64,000 bases of DNA from Sthenelais limicola (taxonomy: Eukaryota > Annelida > Polychaeta > Phyllodocida > Sigalionidae). Below, piece after piece: positions 1 through 10,950 of this stretch (its first letter is position 1; each line of letters begins with the position of its first letter). The DNA lies in the NCBI GenBank assembly GCA_942159475.1, contig OW804095.1:89417740-89481739 (forward strand), written 5' to 3'. Under the pieces are notes generated by a model. The model saw only the letters and a program-made list of their open reading frames with translations. It ran no database searches and was not told the origin of the DNA. The position numbers were made by a program, and so were the translations under genes.

Positions 1-1
1 G

Positions 2-1672
2 CCAGTTTCTTTCCTTGTTAAGCATGCTTTAGTCAAACCGTTTGGGGAAAATAAAGTTCCTATAACCATTTTTAATGCCTCTAAAGCAGCCACAACGATC
101 GAGAGAGGAACAATTCTGGGTATTTACACGTTGGCTAAGGAGGACGAGTTTTATTCCCCCAAAGAGGTGGAAAATTTGAATGAATTGGTCGCACAATCGA
201 GTGAAAACAATGATAAGGTAGTTGATTTTCAGATCGGCGAGGACTTGAATCCTGAACAGAAAAAGGAACTATTGAGTCTGTTGCATGATCACGAAAATTC
301 TTTTGTCGGTAAGGATAAAAAACTAGGGTTGACTACAGAGTACGAACATGGCATTGACTTAAAACCAGATTTTAGTCCCACAATGAGGCAGCCATACCGA
401 ATGAACCCAGTCATGACCAAGGTTATGGCTGGAATTCTAAAGGATCAGGTAAAGCAAAATTTAATTAAAAAATGTGTGGATCCTGTGGAATTTAGTTCAC
501 CTTGTTTTTTGGTACAAAAACCAATGACAACTGACGGTAAAAGAGCCTGGCGTCTTGTGATCGACTATAGGCAAATAAATCGCTCTGTGAAAGACGAAAT
601 AAGGCCTTTTCCATGTGCTGACGACACAATTGAAGCTGTTGGGCAGACACAGGGGCGATTTTTCTCTCGCTTAGATGCATTTGCTGGATTTCATCAGGTG
701 GGTTTAAGGGAGGAAAATCGATTTATTACAGCATTTAATACGCCCCTAGGAGTATATAGGTATAAAGTCATGCCAATGGGACTTAAGACTTCTCCAAAAG
801 CATTTCATTCCCTAATAGAACATGTATTGAGAGCAGTCCCAAACGCATTCTATTACGTAGATGATGTGGTGATCGCATCACCTACATGGGATTCTCACGT
901 GCAGGATATCAAAAATGTATTCACAGCTTTTGACAAGGCAAATATTAAATTTAAAAAGGAAAAGTGTTCCTTTTTAGGGTTCATTGTCGACAAGGATGAC
1001 ATACATCCTGACCCAGCAAAACTAGACGCTTTGCGATCGTTTCCAACCCCAAAATCAGTGAAACAAGTATGTTCGTTTGCTGGGCTGGGTAATTATTATA
1101 GGGTATTTATTCCTAATTTTAGTCAGATAATGAAGCCCCTATATATGCTGACCAAGGCGAAGGTTAAATTTGTATGGACGTCTGCGGCAGAGAGTGCTTT
1201 TAATATAATTCGAAATGCAATTCTGGAAGATGCAGTATTGGTATATCCAGATTATTCAAAAGAATTCATTCTTGCCTCGGATGCCAGTAACCAAAGTCTT
1301 GGGGCCTGTATTTCTCAAGCTGATATTAATGGGAATTTGAGACCAATTGCCTTTGCTGGAAGAGGGTTAACCCCAGCTGAACAAAAATACAGTGCCACAG
1401 AAAAAGAACTGGCAGGTATCCGATTCGCCCTAGGCAAGTTTAGACATTATGTTATGTCTAAGCATTTTACGATTCTTACCGATCATGCAGCCCTTACTGC
1501 AATAAATACTAAAAAGGATCTAACTGGTAGAATGTTTAGATGGCTAGATTTCTTTGGACAGTTTGATTTCTCGGTTAAATATATCAAGGGGAAATTGAAC
1601 ATCATCCCAGATGTTTTATCGAGAAGGATATATATGATCCAAACATACCAGCAGTCCCACATGTGGAGATGA
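2..1672 (+). CDS. Gypsy pol: reverse transcriptase and RNase H (5' partial)
   Basis: The frame is open from the left window edge, so this is the middle of a Gag-Pol or Pol polyprotein and no start codon should be assigned; TTG at 131 is only the first alternative start. The first 40 or so codons match the protease-RT linker of the minus-strand relative near 53.6 kb. Counting from position 131, RT motifs are visible: LVIDYRQ (about 143-149), SRLDAFAGFHQ (about 179-189) and the catalytic YVDD at 242-245. RNase H acidic residues follow: ASDAS near 384, TDH near 451 and PDVLSR near 494. It would copy the element RNA into DNA in a cytoplasmic particle. The ORF ends at TGA 1670-1672, overlapping the integrase ORF, which is in the -1 frame. 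All catalytic residues I can check are present. Confidence 0.9.
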   Translation, partial: PVSFLVKHALVKPFGENKVPITIFNASKAATTIERGTILGIYTLAKEDEFYSPKEVENLNELVAQSSENNDKVVDFQIGEDLNPEQKKELLSLLHDHENSFVGKDKKLGLTTEYEHGIDLKPDFSPTMRQPYRMNPVMTKVMAGILKDQVKQNLIKKCVDPVEFSSPCFLVQKPMTTDGKRAWRLVIDYRQINRSVKDEIRPFPCADDTIEAVGQTQGRFFSRLDAFAGFHQVGLREENRFITAFNTPLGVYRYKVMPMGLKTSPKAFHSLIEHVLRAVPNAFYYVDDVVIASPTWDSHVQDIKNVFTAFDKANIKFKKEKCSFLGFIVDKDDIHPDPAKLDALRSFPTPKSVKQVCSFAGLGNYYRVFIPNFSQIMKPLYMLTKAKVKFVWTSAAESAFNIIRNAILEDAVLVYPDYSKEFILASDASNQSLGACISQADINGNLRPIAFAGRGLTPAEQKYSATEKELAGIRFALGKFRHYVMSKHFTILTDHAALTAINTKKDLTGRMFRWLDFFGQFDFSVKYIKGKLNIIPDVLSRRIYMIQTYQQSHMWR

Positions 1673-3531
1673 AGAAATCAGTCACATTCAATCCCATACA
1701 GGCCACTAAACACTTTAAACAGGAGGATCCTTGCGAAAACAACCCCATCATGCTCTACAAGAGCAGAAAAATACTTAAGACATGTAGACAGGTACAGGAA
1801 TTAGATAATGAAGATTCACAAATTCCAGAGTTTCCAGTCCTTCCAGGAAAATTGCATAACGATGAGCCAGCGATAAACACTGTAGAGGAAATCCTAATTG
1901 CTCCAGTGGAAACGAGAGCTCAAAATCGTGCAAAGCAATTAAGGGATGTTGATATAAGGCCCTCGACCAACAAGCCAGAAGAGATTAGTGTGGATAAAGT
2001 GTCTACCCCAGCTTGTGTGTCTAAGGGAAGCAACATTCGGAAGGCTAGGAAAACAAAGGCAAGACCTGTAATCAGACCAGGAAAATATGCTTCCAGGAAC
2101 AGGATGGGTACCCCAAATCCTGGAGATGGAATGGCGAATAAACATACCACCCAGTTACCATTTGATAAGCTGAAATTACAGCTGGCACAGGGGGACGATT
2201 TGTTTTGTAAACTAATGTCAGGTTACATTGAAGGAAAACAATTGCCCAAGAATCATGAGCTGACTAGGTTAATTCTGACAACACACGATATGTTCTTCAT
2301 TCAGGATGACATACTTTGCAGATTACCTAAGGGGACTAAGATAGCTCAGATTGCAAATTCCTTTCAAGTGGTAATTCCACAGACATTGCAGGCCCCCTTG
2401 ATCAATTATGTACATGGTAATTCAATTAATGCACATGTTGGCTATGCCAAGACACTCTCTTTGCTCCAGGCCCGATTCTTCTGGAATTCGATGGCCAGGG
2501 ATACGAAGAATCATATTACATCATGCCATGAGTGTCTTCAATCTAAAAATGTAAAGCATCCAAATAAGCTCCCCATGAAGATCAGAGAAACGACTTTCAC
2601 ACCTTTTTCAACTTTGATGATAGATGCAATGGGTCCTCTTCCAAGAACACAGAGGAATAATTGTTACATCCAGGTAGTGACTGATCATTTTTCAAAGTTT
2701 TGCTTTATATGGCCGACAAAAGCTATTACAGCAGAAAGGGTAGCAGCTGAATTCCATTAATATGTAATAGCATACGTCGGTGTCCCTAAGATCTTGAGGA
2801 GCGATAATGGCAGCTGTTACATAGGAGAAACTTTTAGAGAAAAATGCAAAGCTTGGGGAATAAAACAAGTGCATGGTTCACCATATTTAAGTCGATCACA
2901 GGGAGAGGTAGAACGCCAAAATCAATCGATTATTGGGTGTTTAAGGACGATGGTGAATGAAAATCAGACGAATTGGGATTTATTTTTAACTAATATTCAA
3001 TTTGCTCTGAACGCATCGGATCATTACACCACTGGCATATCGCCCTATCTCCTTGCATTCGGCAAAAACCCAATCATTCCCTCGGAGGCTCAACTGCAAG
3101 ATGACATAGCCCACACTCAGCCAGTAATAGATCAGTTATTACAAATAATGAAAACAAAGGCTGAAGCGGCTGAGATTGCAAATAAAAGCAGGAGAGAGAG
3201 GGAAAGAAAAATGAAAGAGAAGCATGATACGAAGGCCAAGCCCCACACATTAGTAGTTGGGTCTATAGTCTATGCAAAGGTACATCGTTTGCTAAGACAA
3301 AATACAGCAAAGAAATTGCAACAGCAATTTGCTGGACCATTCGTCGTGTGTGGATTCCCCTCCCCATATACTGTGAAGATCAGGAATTTGGAGACTGGGG
3401 TAGAGGTGAAAAGGCCAGTGCATGTACAGTTTATTAAGAAATCCAGTGCGATTGACAATAAACTCATCAAAATACTAGAGAACAGCAAAATAGATAAGAA
3501 AAATAATTCTGGTCGACAGGAAATATCCTAG
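1663..3531 (+). pseudogene. Gypsy integrase, interrupted by one in-frame stop
   Basis: This ORF inserts the DNA copy of the element into the genome in functional relatives. After a variable linker it has an HHCC zinc module (H..H near 2410-2440, CHEC at about 2524-2535), the first catalytic Asp in MIDAMGPLPR (about 2620), the second in SDNGSCY (about 2800) and the catalytic Glu in SQGEVERQN (about 2905). The second Asp and the Glu are 35 residues apart, the D,D-35-E spacing. A GPF motif (LQQQFAGPFVV, about 3320-3350) marks the C-terminal domain. Both halves are in the same frame and are separated only by TAA at 2758-2760. At that position the relative at 52 kb has a Glu codon, so this is a point nonsense mutation. 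The ORF lies -1 relative to RT-RNase H, which could be programmed frameshifting or another lesion. Confidence 0.9.
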
Positions 3532-4198
3532 AGTAAATTACAAGGATCCGGGGTTTCTGTGGGTTGAACAGATGGTATCTATTTTGGGTCAAACAAGCGG
3601 CATTATTATGCAAGTCCAGTAGGATGGGACAATGCAATCGTATTATGTAAATGATGCTGAGTGATGGTGGAACGACAGCTCCTAGTATACGCCCCCCTTG
3701 CTATATATGGTGTGGAATGTCTTCCTCAGGAAGAGTAATTCCAGGGTCCTAAGCTGCTATTGGTCAAGATTATTCAAGGCTTGAGGCGGACATTACTATA
3801 TGACCAGCCAAAATCAAGTCCTTCCTTAGCAGTGACCAAAACCATCGGGGAGAGTTGGGCTGATCGTTTTATTTTTCACTGATAGTGAGCTGCTTCACAA
3901 TAGGCACAACGATTCATCATCATGTTTCGTCTTGTAATCTGGTAAGTGTCGTTTTGAGACTTGCTCTGATGTTTATACTTATGTGGAACACCCATCAATA
4001 CCAAGGACTTACTCATGGATTACACTGGAATATTTCTTATCGTTTGTTGTTACTTATATGTGAGCATGATAGTGGAGATAAGTCATTTAGTGACAAGAGG
4101 CTCTAACATATGGCCTTGGTCTAAGAACTAGAATTAAGCATAACCCAGTCGGTAATATAGACGGGAAATACTTTCTTGGGACAAATATCGCTTTAATT
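3532..4198 (+). other. Spacer between integrase and env
   Basis: About 0.67 kb with no convincing coding sequence. The env frame is closed by TAG at 4088-4090 and TGA at 4091-4093 and is open from 4094, but holds no ATG before the hydrophobic N-terminus. This suggests that env is translated from a spliced RNA whose start comes from an upstream exon, as is known in errantiviruses. A pyrimidine-rich candidate acceptor ends near 3886 and a weaker one lies near 4131. Confidence 0.4.
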
Positions 4199-6748
4199 TT
4201 GACTTTTGAACACAAAGTTTACGAGATTTTTTTTCTTTCTTACCTTCTGTTTAGGCTCTTATTCCTCACCGTATGGGCAGATACGGACTCTGTAGTTAAA
4301 CAAAACTACGGGGTTGCATTTGCTGGGATGAGGAAACCTATCTTGACGGATGTGGAAAAAACCTATGTCCAAATAGCAATACCAACAGTGATTTTGCCAC
4401 CTAATGGAACAATCGCTAGGATGGAAAATCACTACAATACTACATCAGACATGAGACTTATAAGGGAGAAAATCCAAGGCTTATTACAGCTTGTTTATGG
4501 GACAGCACTAAATTTGTTTGATAAGATAGAAAGTATGGCAAACAACAGATACGATAGATATAAGAGAAAAGCTTTTTTACAGCCTATAGGCGACACAGTT
4601 TCTGCAGCCCTAGGTTTGGCTACAGACCCCCATTTAGCTTTGGTAGAGAGCAAGCTCGATTCTTTAACAGATACCTTATCGTTTGGAAAATTATCTGGCG
4701 TGAACAGGGATAAAGTAATTTTAGGACTTACTAAACAATTGAAAAACTTGTTCAGACACGCCTCTAAACACAATGGTGAGGTAGGGAAATTATTTATAAA
4801 TTCCACCGAAGAAATTAAGGATCTGACTAGTCAGATAGATGCTTTTGTAACGAACCTAACTTCAGAAATATCTAACACTATGGCTTTACATGCGATGCTG
4901 CATGAAGCTACTTTAAACCTGTTAGTACTAATAGAGTATATAGACACAGCTAGAACATTGTTGAAGGGACTGGATGATTTAAAACATGGTGTTTTGTCGG
5001 ATGTATTTCTTCCTATGGGAGGCCTAAGAGAATTATTGAAACCTTTGGCGAACAAGTTGAAAGTCAAATCTCCTACTATGAGGATTTTGGACGATTCCTT
5101 GGATAGCTCCTACAGTAGGGTAGAAAATTTTTCCTTTAAGAACAATTCTTTATTAATTACAATTCCACTAATAATTTCACATAATGACGATAACTGCATT
5201 GCATATCGGCCCTTGAAATTCGGCATACCTATTCATAGCAGCTCGAACGATTCAACAGGGTATACCATGTTAGAGAGCGAAATACCCCATATTCTGGCAA
5301 AATGTCCCCTTCAGGGAATTTATTTTGAAATGAAAATACATTCGTTCGAGCAATGCACACAACTAAAGAATTCTGTGGCGTGTTTTACACCCCCGACTCA
5401 TATTTTAAAAGGAAAAGAAACTTGTTATTCGGCCATTTTTAAAGATAAAGCATTTGAAATTGCTCAGTTATGTGTATTTCACACATACCTGACTAAACCT
5501 ACCCCATTTTTCCATTTAACAATGAATAGAATGCAACATTTACTGGTTGGTCGTATGACCAAAGTCACTTTAGCTTGTCACAGACGACCCAGAACAAGGA
5601 TGGCTATGAGCCTTTTGGCCATAGTCAAGGTCCCTTGCGACTGTGCACTAATCAGTGGATCTTTAGTAATCTCTGCCCCTAGGGATGGATGTATTGCTTG
5701 GAACCAGACCAGTATTTTTGTTGAATCTGGATTTAACTTAGCTATAGCAGCAATCTTTAAAATTCCTTTCAAAAATCTAACTGGAGAAACCAAACATGGG
5801 TCACGAATTCATCTAAATTTGCCCACACCCCAAGATATGCATGCAGCATTATCTCATCTACCCAAATCAGTAATTGAGTCAGGAATGAACACAGAGAGGC
5901 TAGCTAACGAGCTATTAGTGGCCCACAAAATGGCAAATGATCGGTGGGAAACCCTGAAGAAGTCAGTCAGTACCATGTCAACTCATCCAGCCACTATAAA
6001 TATAGCGTTGATTATCAGTCTTGGTGTGACAATATATTCATTTTATTTATTTTATAGGATTCACAAATTGGCAATTATTTGCACGTTTGTGAGGCCCTTA
6101 CAAGCCTTTAGATTAAACCTGTCAGCCCCAGTTTTCGAAGACATAAACCTGGGCTTCGATATTCCAACCCCACAGCCCATGACTCAAGAATTACAGCCAT
6201 ACGAGCCTCCAAGTCTGACACAAGCAATCCTTAAGATAGTGGCAGCAGTCATTGCCTTCAATATCTTACAGTTTCTTTGGAGAAACAGGCGATGTATCTG
6301 TAATTATATTCCCAAGTGTTTCATGTGCAAAAGATGTACCAAGAATGTGAATGACGAGTCAGCCTCATGGATTACTCTGAGACTGCACTCGGATGAGAGT
6401 CTGGTATACATACGACTTATGCAGATTCCATTTGAAGTCAACTCTATAGTTGGATCATCCCCAGCCCCACCTCTAAGATTAGGCAAGTCTCATGTCAGTT
6501 GGTGTTGCTGCTGTGCTTTATCGTTGGACCTCCGTTGGAAGGCTGCTCTTTCCCTAAAGATCCATAGGGCAAACAAGCATATCTTGCTCCCAACCAACGT
6601 GAAAGTGGATAGGAAGCACAGAAACGACCTAGCAGCCATAATGGATCCGGCATCAGAGGCTATGTATGTCCTGGTGATCGAATCCAGAAACGGATCCTAC
6701 CAGATTCCATGGATCAATGACCCCAATGGGTCCAACGTAAACATGTAA
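4199..6748 (+). CDS. Env-like membrane fusion protein of the gypsy element
   Basis: An 849-codon ORF sits where errantiviruses carry env. The N-terminus has a signal-peptide-like hydrophobic stretch (about residues 9-27). A basic R-Y-K-R site at 120-123 resembles a furin cleavage site. It is followed by a glycine/alanine-rich segment with the pattern IG...ALG...D, as in gypsy Env and baculovirus F proteins, where it begins the fusion subunit. A long helical, heptad-like region follows. One membrane span is likely near 597-615 and a second hydrophobic segment near 676-694, then a cysteine-rich stretch (RRCIC...CFMCKRC). NxT/NxS glycosylation sites are frequent in the ectodomain. The start is a TTG by default; no ATG precedes the signal peptide, so the true start is probably on a spliced exon. 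The frame is intact, unlike the integrase. Assignment to the F-like class is by motif only. Confidence 0.65.
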   Translation: MTFEHKVYEIFFLSYLLFRLLFLTVWADTDSVVKQNYGVAFAGMRKPILTDVEKTYVQIAIPTVILPPNGTIARMENHYNTTSDMRLIREKIQGLLQLVYGTALNLFDKIESMANNRYDRYKRKAFLQPIGDTVSAALGLATDPHLALVESKLDSLTDTLSFGKLSGVNRDKVILGLTKQLKNLFRHASKHNGEVGKLFINSTEEIKDLTSQIDAFVTNLTSEISNTMALHAMLHEATLNLLVLIEYIDTARTLLKGLDDLKHGVLSDVFLPMGGLRELLKPLANKLKVKSPTMRILDDSLDSSYSRVENFSFKNNSLLITIPLIISHNDDNCIAYRPLKFGIPIHSSSNDSTGYTMLESEIPHILAKCPLQGIYFEMKIHSFEQCTQLKNSVACFTPPTHILKGKETCYSAIFKDKAFEIAQLCVFHTYLTKPTPFFHLTMNRMQHLLVGRMTKVTLACHRRPRTRMAMSLLAIVKVPCDCALISGSLVISAPRDGCIAWNQTSIFVESGFNLAIAAIFKIPFKNLTGETKHGSRIHLNLPTPQDMHAALSHLPKSVIESGMNTERLANELLVAHKMANDRWETLKKSVSTMSTHPATINIALIISLGVTIYSFYLFYRIHKLAIICTFVRPLQAFRLNLSAPVFEDINLGFDIPTPQPMTQELQPYEPPSLTQAILKIVAAVIAFNILQFLWRNRRCICNYIPKCFMCKRCTKNVNDESASWITLRLHSDESLVYIRLMQIPFEVNSIVGSSPAPPLRLGKSHVSWCCCCALSLDLRWKAALSLKIHRANKHILLPTNVKVDRKHRNDLAAIMDPASEAMYVLVIESRNGSYQIPWINDPNGSNVNM

Positions 6749-7003
6749 GTCTATATATCATTAGTATATGGACTGAAACAATAATACTTCTTACCTTTCT
6801 AGACGTGTATTGTATTCTTTTTCTCACAAATATTTTTACCCGTCTTTATTCTTGTTAACTTATGTTTGTATTTTACTTTCTGATATGTGGATTTCATTGG
6901 AAATATTGGCACAAAAGAACTGTGAAATTTTAAAATAGTTGTTTACATATACCCAAAGTATTATGCAACCTGTCATTGGTATGTGGTCGATGCTTTCTTA
7001 CAG

Positions 7004-7097
7004 GAGCACGGCGGCGTACTTGTCGGCGAGGGAAAACGGCCAAGAAGAGGAAACGTTAATAGTCCCTCATGCCACAAACGTGCCAAGATCACCCTAG
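7004..7097 (+). other. Candidate 3' exon of env RNA
   Basis: A consensus donor GTAAGT (6745-6750) overlaps the env stop codon, and a good acceptor (pyrimidine tract then CAG, AG at 7002-7003) lies 250 bases downstream. Reading through this junction the env frame stays open for 30 more codons to TAG 7095-7097. This is seen in the sequence; that it is used is inference. Confidence 0.4.
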
Positions 7098-9370
7098 AAG
7101 TGCTATATATAATTTGACATTACAAGAACATTGACATTTTACTTAATATTTAATTCAAGTGGCAGATGGATCGCCCCCATTTGTCAAGGTGAACAGCGAG
7201 GACACCTTCGTTGAATATTAGTGACTTTTATTTCTCTTGAATAAGATGAAAGACTCTACTTGTTTTTACAAGCAAATTTTTTTTCCTGAGTTCTTTAGAA
7301 TTCAGTCGATAACTTTAAAATATATTTCAAGCAACAGACAAGCGTTATTGTCTGACATTTATTCATTGCATTTTACTTGTATTTGATTCACTTTACTTGT
7401 GTTTGATTTATATGTGTTGATTGATGATGACTTATGTGTACATACAGGATTGGTTAGGCCATTAATGCCTATGATTAAGTCGTATCATCGACTCTGTTTG
7501 TTTTGATTAGACTGAGTAAGTACTCAGCTCTCTTGGTATATGTGTAGTTTTAGTGTAGATCAAATTACTAGACATAACAGAAGATATGTTTAGGAAGACT
7601 ACCTTGACTCATACGTCGAGAGGATGAGATAACACATAGGTTCTCTTAAATGCTCTGTTTACTCAGCGCCACACGACAGTGGCATATGGGTGCACAGTGA
7701 TTTACTTTGCACTAAGTACTGTTTATGTAATAGGATACCCCCTGAGGATACGATGCGATGGCCACAAGCCAGGGTATAATCACATCGACAGGGGATGTCT
7801 ACGTAAGTTCAGACTCTTAAAGGAGTCATTAGCTCTGTTTTCACCAAAAACAGATGGTTTTTATTTGTGTAATCGCGTGATTAGGATAGGCATATTATAG
7901 ACTGGGCTGAGATATTATCAGTCTCGATAAATGTACATTAGAGGCTCACCAAAAAAGGGGATGGACCCTTAGTAGAGCCTTCACAGGTTAATTTTATCTC
8001 TTATAATGTAGTCAATTATATCCAGAGCTGGATTGACTTGGGTAAATGGGATTAACCAAGAGAATTGTATGATGATACGACTAGGATTATTATTGTACGT
8101 CAGTAATACTAAGTCTGGCGGATCATTCGCTCTATTACATGAAACTGTAGTGTCGTTTGCTATCCTTATGTACTCACAAATGATTATTTTGCATGTATCT
8201 TACTGCATGTAGGTGCAGTGAGAGGATATTTTTGCTATGCAATTGAAAAATCGAGCGTAGCGACGGGGTGAACCGTCATCCTTGTAGAGTAGGAAGGGGA
8301 TGGGGTTTGACCTGTTACATTACTAACGAGCGAGGCCGGTTGATTACATATCAAGCCTTGCGGGGTAATTCAATTTATTTATCTCCGGGTATTTAGTGAA
8401 AAGGAGATAACTAAATATATTGGTAAGTTGTTTTTTTTGTGTATTACTAGATTAGAAACGATCTAATTTGGAATAAGGAATAGGCTTTGGGACCAGGAAT
8501 GGGAAGTAGGTAGTTGGAACATACAAATACTCTTGCTCATTCGACAATGGGTCTTTGCCTATGTGCGTGTAGTTAGAAAACACTAGAGTATAACAATCTC
8601 TTCGTCAAAAGCTTTTGTAGGCCTTAGTACGGGGGTGCGTTTCGGCTCAGCGGTGGCGTTCCCAATGGTTCGCTGCACGAATAGCCCGCTATTTATACTT
8701 GGTAAGGTGTCCGGTCCAAAACCGATTCGACGGTGGCGCCGGCTGGTGTCACTGTTTGGACCAACCTATTCTGAATTTAACATGGAAGAAATTAAACGAC
8801 GTAGATTGTTACTGTTTGCACTGAACTATTTAGACTTTAACATAGGATCCCAATATATATCAGGATTCTACGTTGCGTTGGTTCACGCGATGTTTTTTAT
8901 TATGTTTGATTAGGATTAAATTCTCAGATTGGACCGTACTATTGGGAATTTAACACTGGAATTTGGTTTCTCATAGAGTTAACACCTGCGGTGTGTTTTC
9001 ATGTCTTGTCATTTTCATGAAATATGTCCCTTTGTGTAGGATATTAATCAGATTTTTCAAGCTATTACGACCTTAGTATTAGAAGTTACTTCACTATTAT
9101 GAGTTATGTTCATAACGACGTTTTTAAAATCTTTATGAATTTATTGAGAATGTTTACAAAATGGTAATTAAATCGTATGATTTGTTTTTATGTATTTAAT
9201 ATCTTTTTGCGCACAATGTAACCGCACATATGGCTTGGTATGGATAACTAGGTAACAGCACAGCTATTTAAAATTATTAATTCTTCTTAAAGAATTTATT
9301 AAAAATTCCTAAAAATTTTCTTGTAAGTTTTTAGGGTACACCCTCACTCGATACTTCGTATCTGATTGAG
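7098..9370 (+). other. Long 3' non-coding region of the gypsy element
   Basis: About 2.3 kb between env and the G tract without convincing coding potential; the short ORFs at 7679-7900 and 8635-8913 lack recognisable motifs. Purine-rich stretches near 7952-7965 and 8287-8306 are alternative polypurine tracts if the LTR is longer than proposed. Confidence 0.35.
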
Positions 9371-9390
9371 GGCGGGGGGGGGGGGGGCAG
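9371..9390 (+). promoter_or_regulatory. Candidate polypurine tract
   Basis: A G-rich run directly followed by CAG and TGTTATG. The relative at 50 kb (minus strand) has the same layout: a G-rich run, TAG, then TGTGATG. In LTR elements this tract primes plus-strand DNA synthesis just before the 3' LTR. Confidence 0.4.
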
Positions 9391-10432
9391 TGTTATGTAA
9401 CATTACGTAACATTGTGTAACCTCATTATATTTATATTATTATTAATTATCACCTATTATCACATTACTTAAAATCGCTAATTATACTTAACTAGCTAGG
9501 ACTGTGCAAGTCTACTTATACATGCTATGCCATGGATATTACGTAAGGGCTCCGCCCACTCATGATTATGCATGTAACCTCCTGGAGGAGCCTGTATCTG
9601 AGATTACCATTAAACAGTTGCTTCGTTCTTCTCATGAAGATCAGACGTTCGTTAGTCTTCTTCTATTAGATCATTACAATATCGATACATCGATGGTGAG
9701 GGAGGGGGGGCCCTTATTGACTTTTCAATCGATCGAGTTGAACTGATTTCCCAGATGATGATTTTTTACAATTTCGATTCCTACATTAATTAAGGTAGGA
9801 ACTGTTAACTTGTTATAAATAACAAAACGAGACTTAACTCTCGGATACCTAATTTTAGTGTTTAATGAATGTATTGTTCTTAGCATATTGAAGACAATCG
9901 CGGTAAAAAGTAAAACCATGTCTAGAAGTAATCGTAATACATTGAACAAGCAGATTGTTAAAAATAATCCGGTAGCTAATGTAGCTTGGATATATTTATG
10001 TAATACGCAGAGAAAACATGTAAATGTAATACAATTAAAAATTTCTCGACTCGATATAATGGGAAATAACTCTGAAAGTAAACTAAATTAACTGGTTTAA
10101 TCTTGACAAAAGGAAGGACAATTGAAACAGTTATATTGTAGGGAAATCCATCAAAGAAAACAAGTCGACAAAATCAAGACAACAAAAGTGACCGTAGTTT
10201 GAATCTCAAACACGAACTTTATAGAAGGACTATAAAATCACAAAACTTCAAACAATCACATAATTAATCATCACAAACTTTTACCTTATTTTATTATGTT
10301 GGGCTATCTGGAAGACCTGTTTTCAGAGGATAAATTAAAGCCCGGTTCCGAAATGTTGTTATGAAATGTATGATGAAATGTCAAATGTATGTAACGGAAT
10401 TTTGGAATAAAAATCTTTATATATATATATAT
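9391..10432 (+). repeat. Candidate 3' LTR
   Basis: It begins TGTTATGTAACATTACGTAA right after the G tract and contains AATAAA at 10406-10411 near its end, as expected of an R region. No terminal CA or target duplication could be fixed, so the right end is approximate. Small ORFs inside it (for example 9504-9746) show nothing recognisable. Confidence 0.35.
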
Positions 10433-10950
10433 AATTATGACGTATCCATGGGTGCAGAGGACGGGGGGGGGGCGTCATCATGTAAGAATATCAATATAAA
10501 TACATATATATAATCATACAATTCTATACCTACCAAGAGGCTGTTTTGGTGATTATTTATGTAGCGTAGTTGAGCAATTGTTCCTCGGATTGTTTTCATA
10601 TATTTAGGCAATTGTGAACGATGTATTGGTCTAAAACTTATCACCCATGTGTTACCCCTAATAACCCCCTCATCAAAGATGGGACAATGAGCCAGCATAC
10701 ATAGACATGGCAAGGAGGTTCTGCTCTTTGATAAAAATCAAGATTTATTCAGATCGGACCATTTTAAGGGAGGATTTACGAGCTTTCTTTCCATTTAAAA
10801 TTAAGATATTTCCCGTTTTTGCCATTACCTGGTATGTTCACTGGGTTAGGGCCTAGATCTATTAACAAATCAAATATATACATGAACCATGTTACCTCTC
10901 TTAAGCTTCAGTGGAAACTTTCACCTCATTCATCCTCTTTCTTCTAATTA
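10433..10950. other. Unannotated spacer
   Basis: I see no gene. There is a (TA)n run at about 10418-10432 and a G run near 10464. Confidence 0.3.

Larger units (their letters stand above)
1..10432 (+). mobile_element. Ty3/gypsy LTR retrotransposon with env, 5' part outside window
   Basis: The order PR/RT linker, RT-RNase H, integrase, Env-like ORF, G-rich tract, candidate LTR is that of an env-bearing Ty3/gypsy (errantivirus-type) element. Gag, most of protease and the 5' LTR lie left of the window. The integrase has one nonsense codon, so this copy is probably dead. The right limit is an estimate, based on a G tract at 9371-9390, a TGTTATG start at 9391 and AATAAA at 10406-10411; the LTR cannot be verified without its 5' partner. 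Confidence 0.75.

Noticed and set aside
309..1725. Splicing as the cause of the RT-RNase H loss in the 52-kb element: a GTAAGG donor at 309-314 and AG acceptors at 1721-1725 in the intact element
   Set aside because: Neither acceptor keeps the integrase frame with that donor, so a spliced-RNA origin is not supported.
8220..8420. A possible structural RNA or tRNA (GAGCGTAGCGACGGGGTGAA region)
   Set aside because: No cloverleaf, no A/B box, and no conserved RNA core could be drawn.
7679..8913. ORFs of 73 and 92 codons after env
   Set aside because: No motif, no context, and lengths expected by chance in 2 kb of non-coding DNA.
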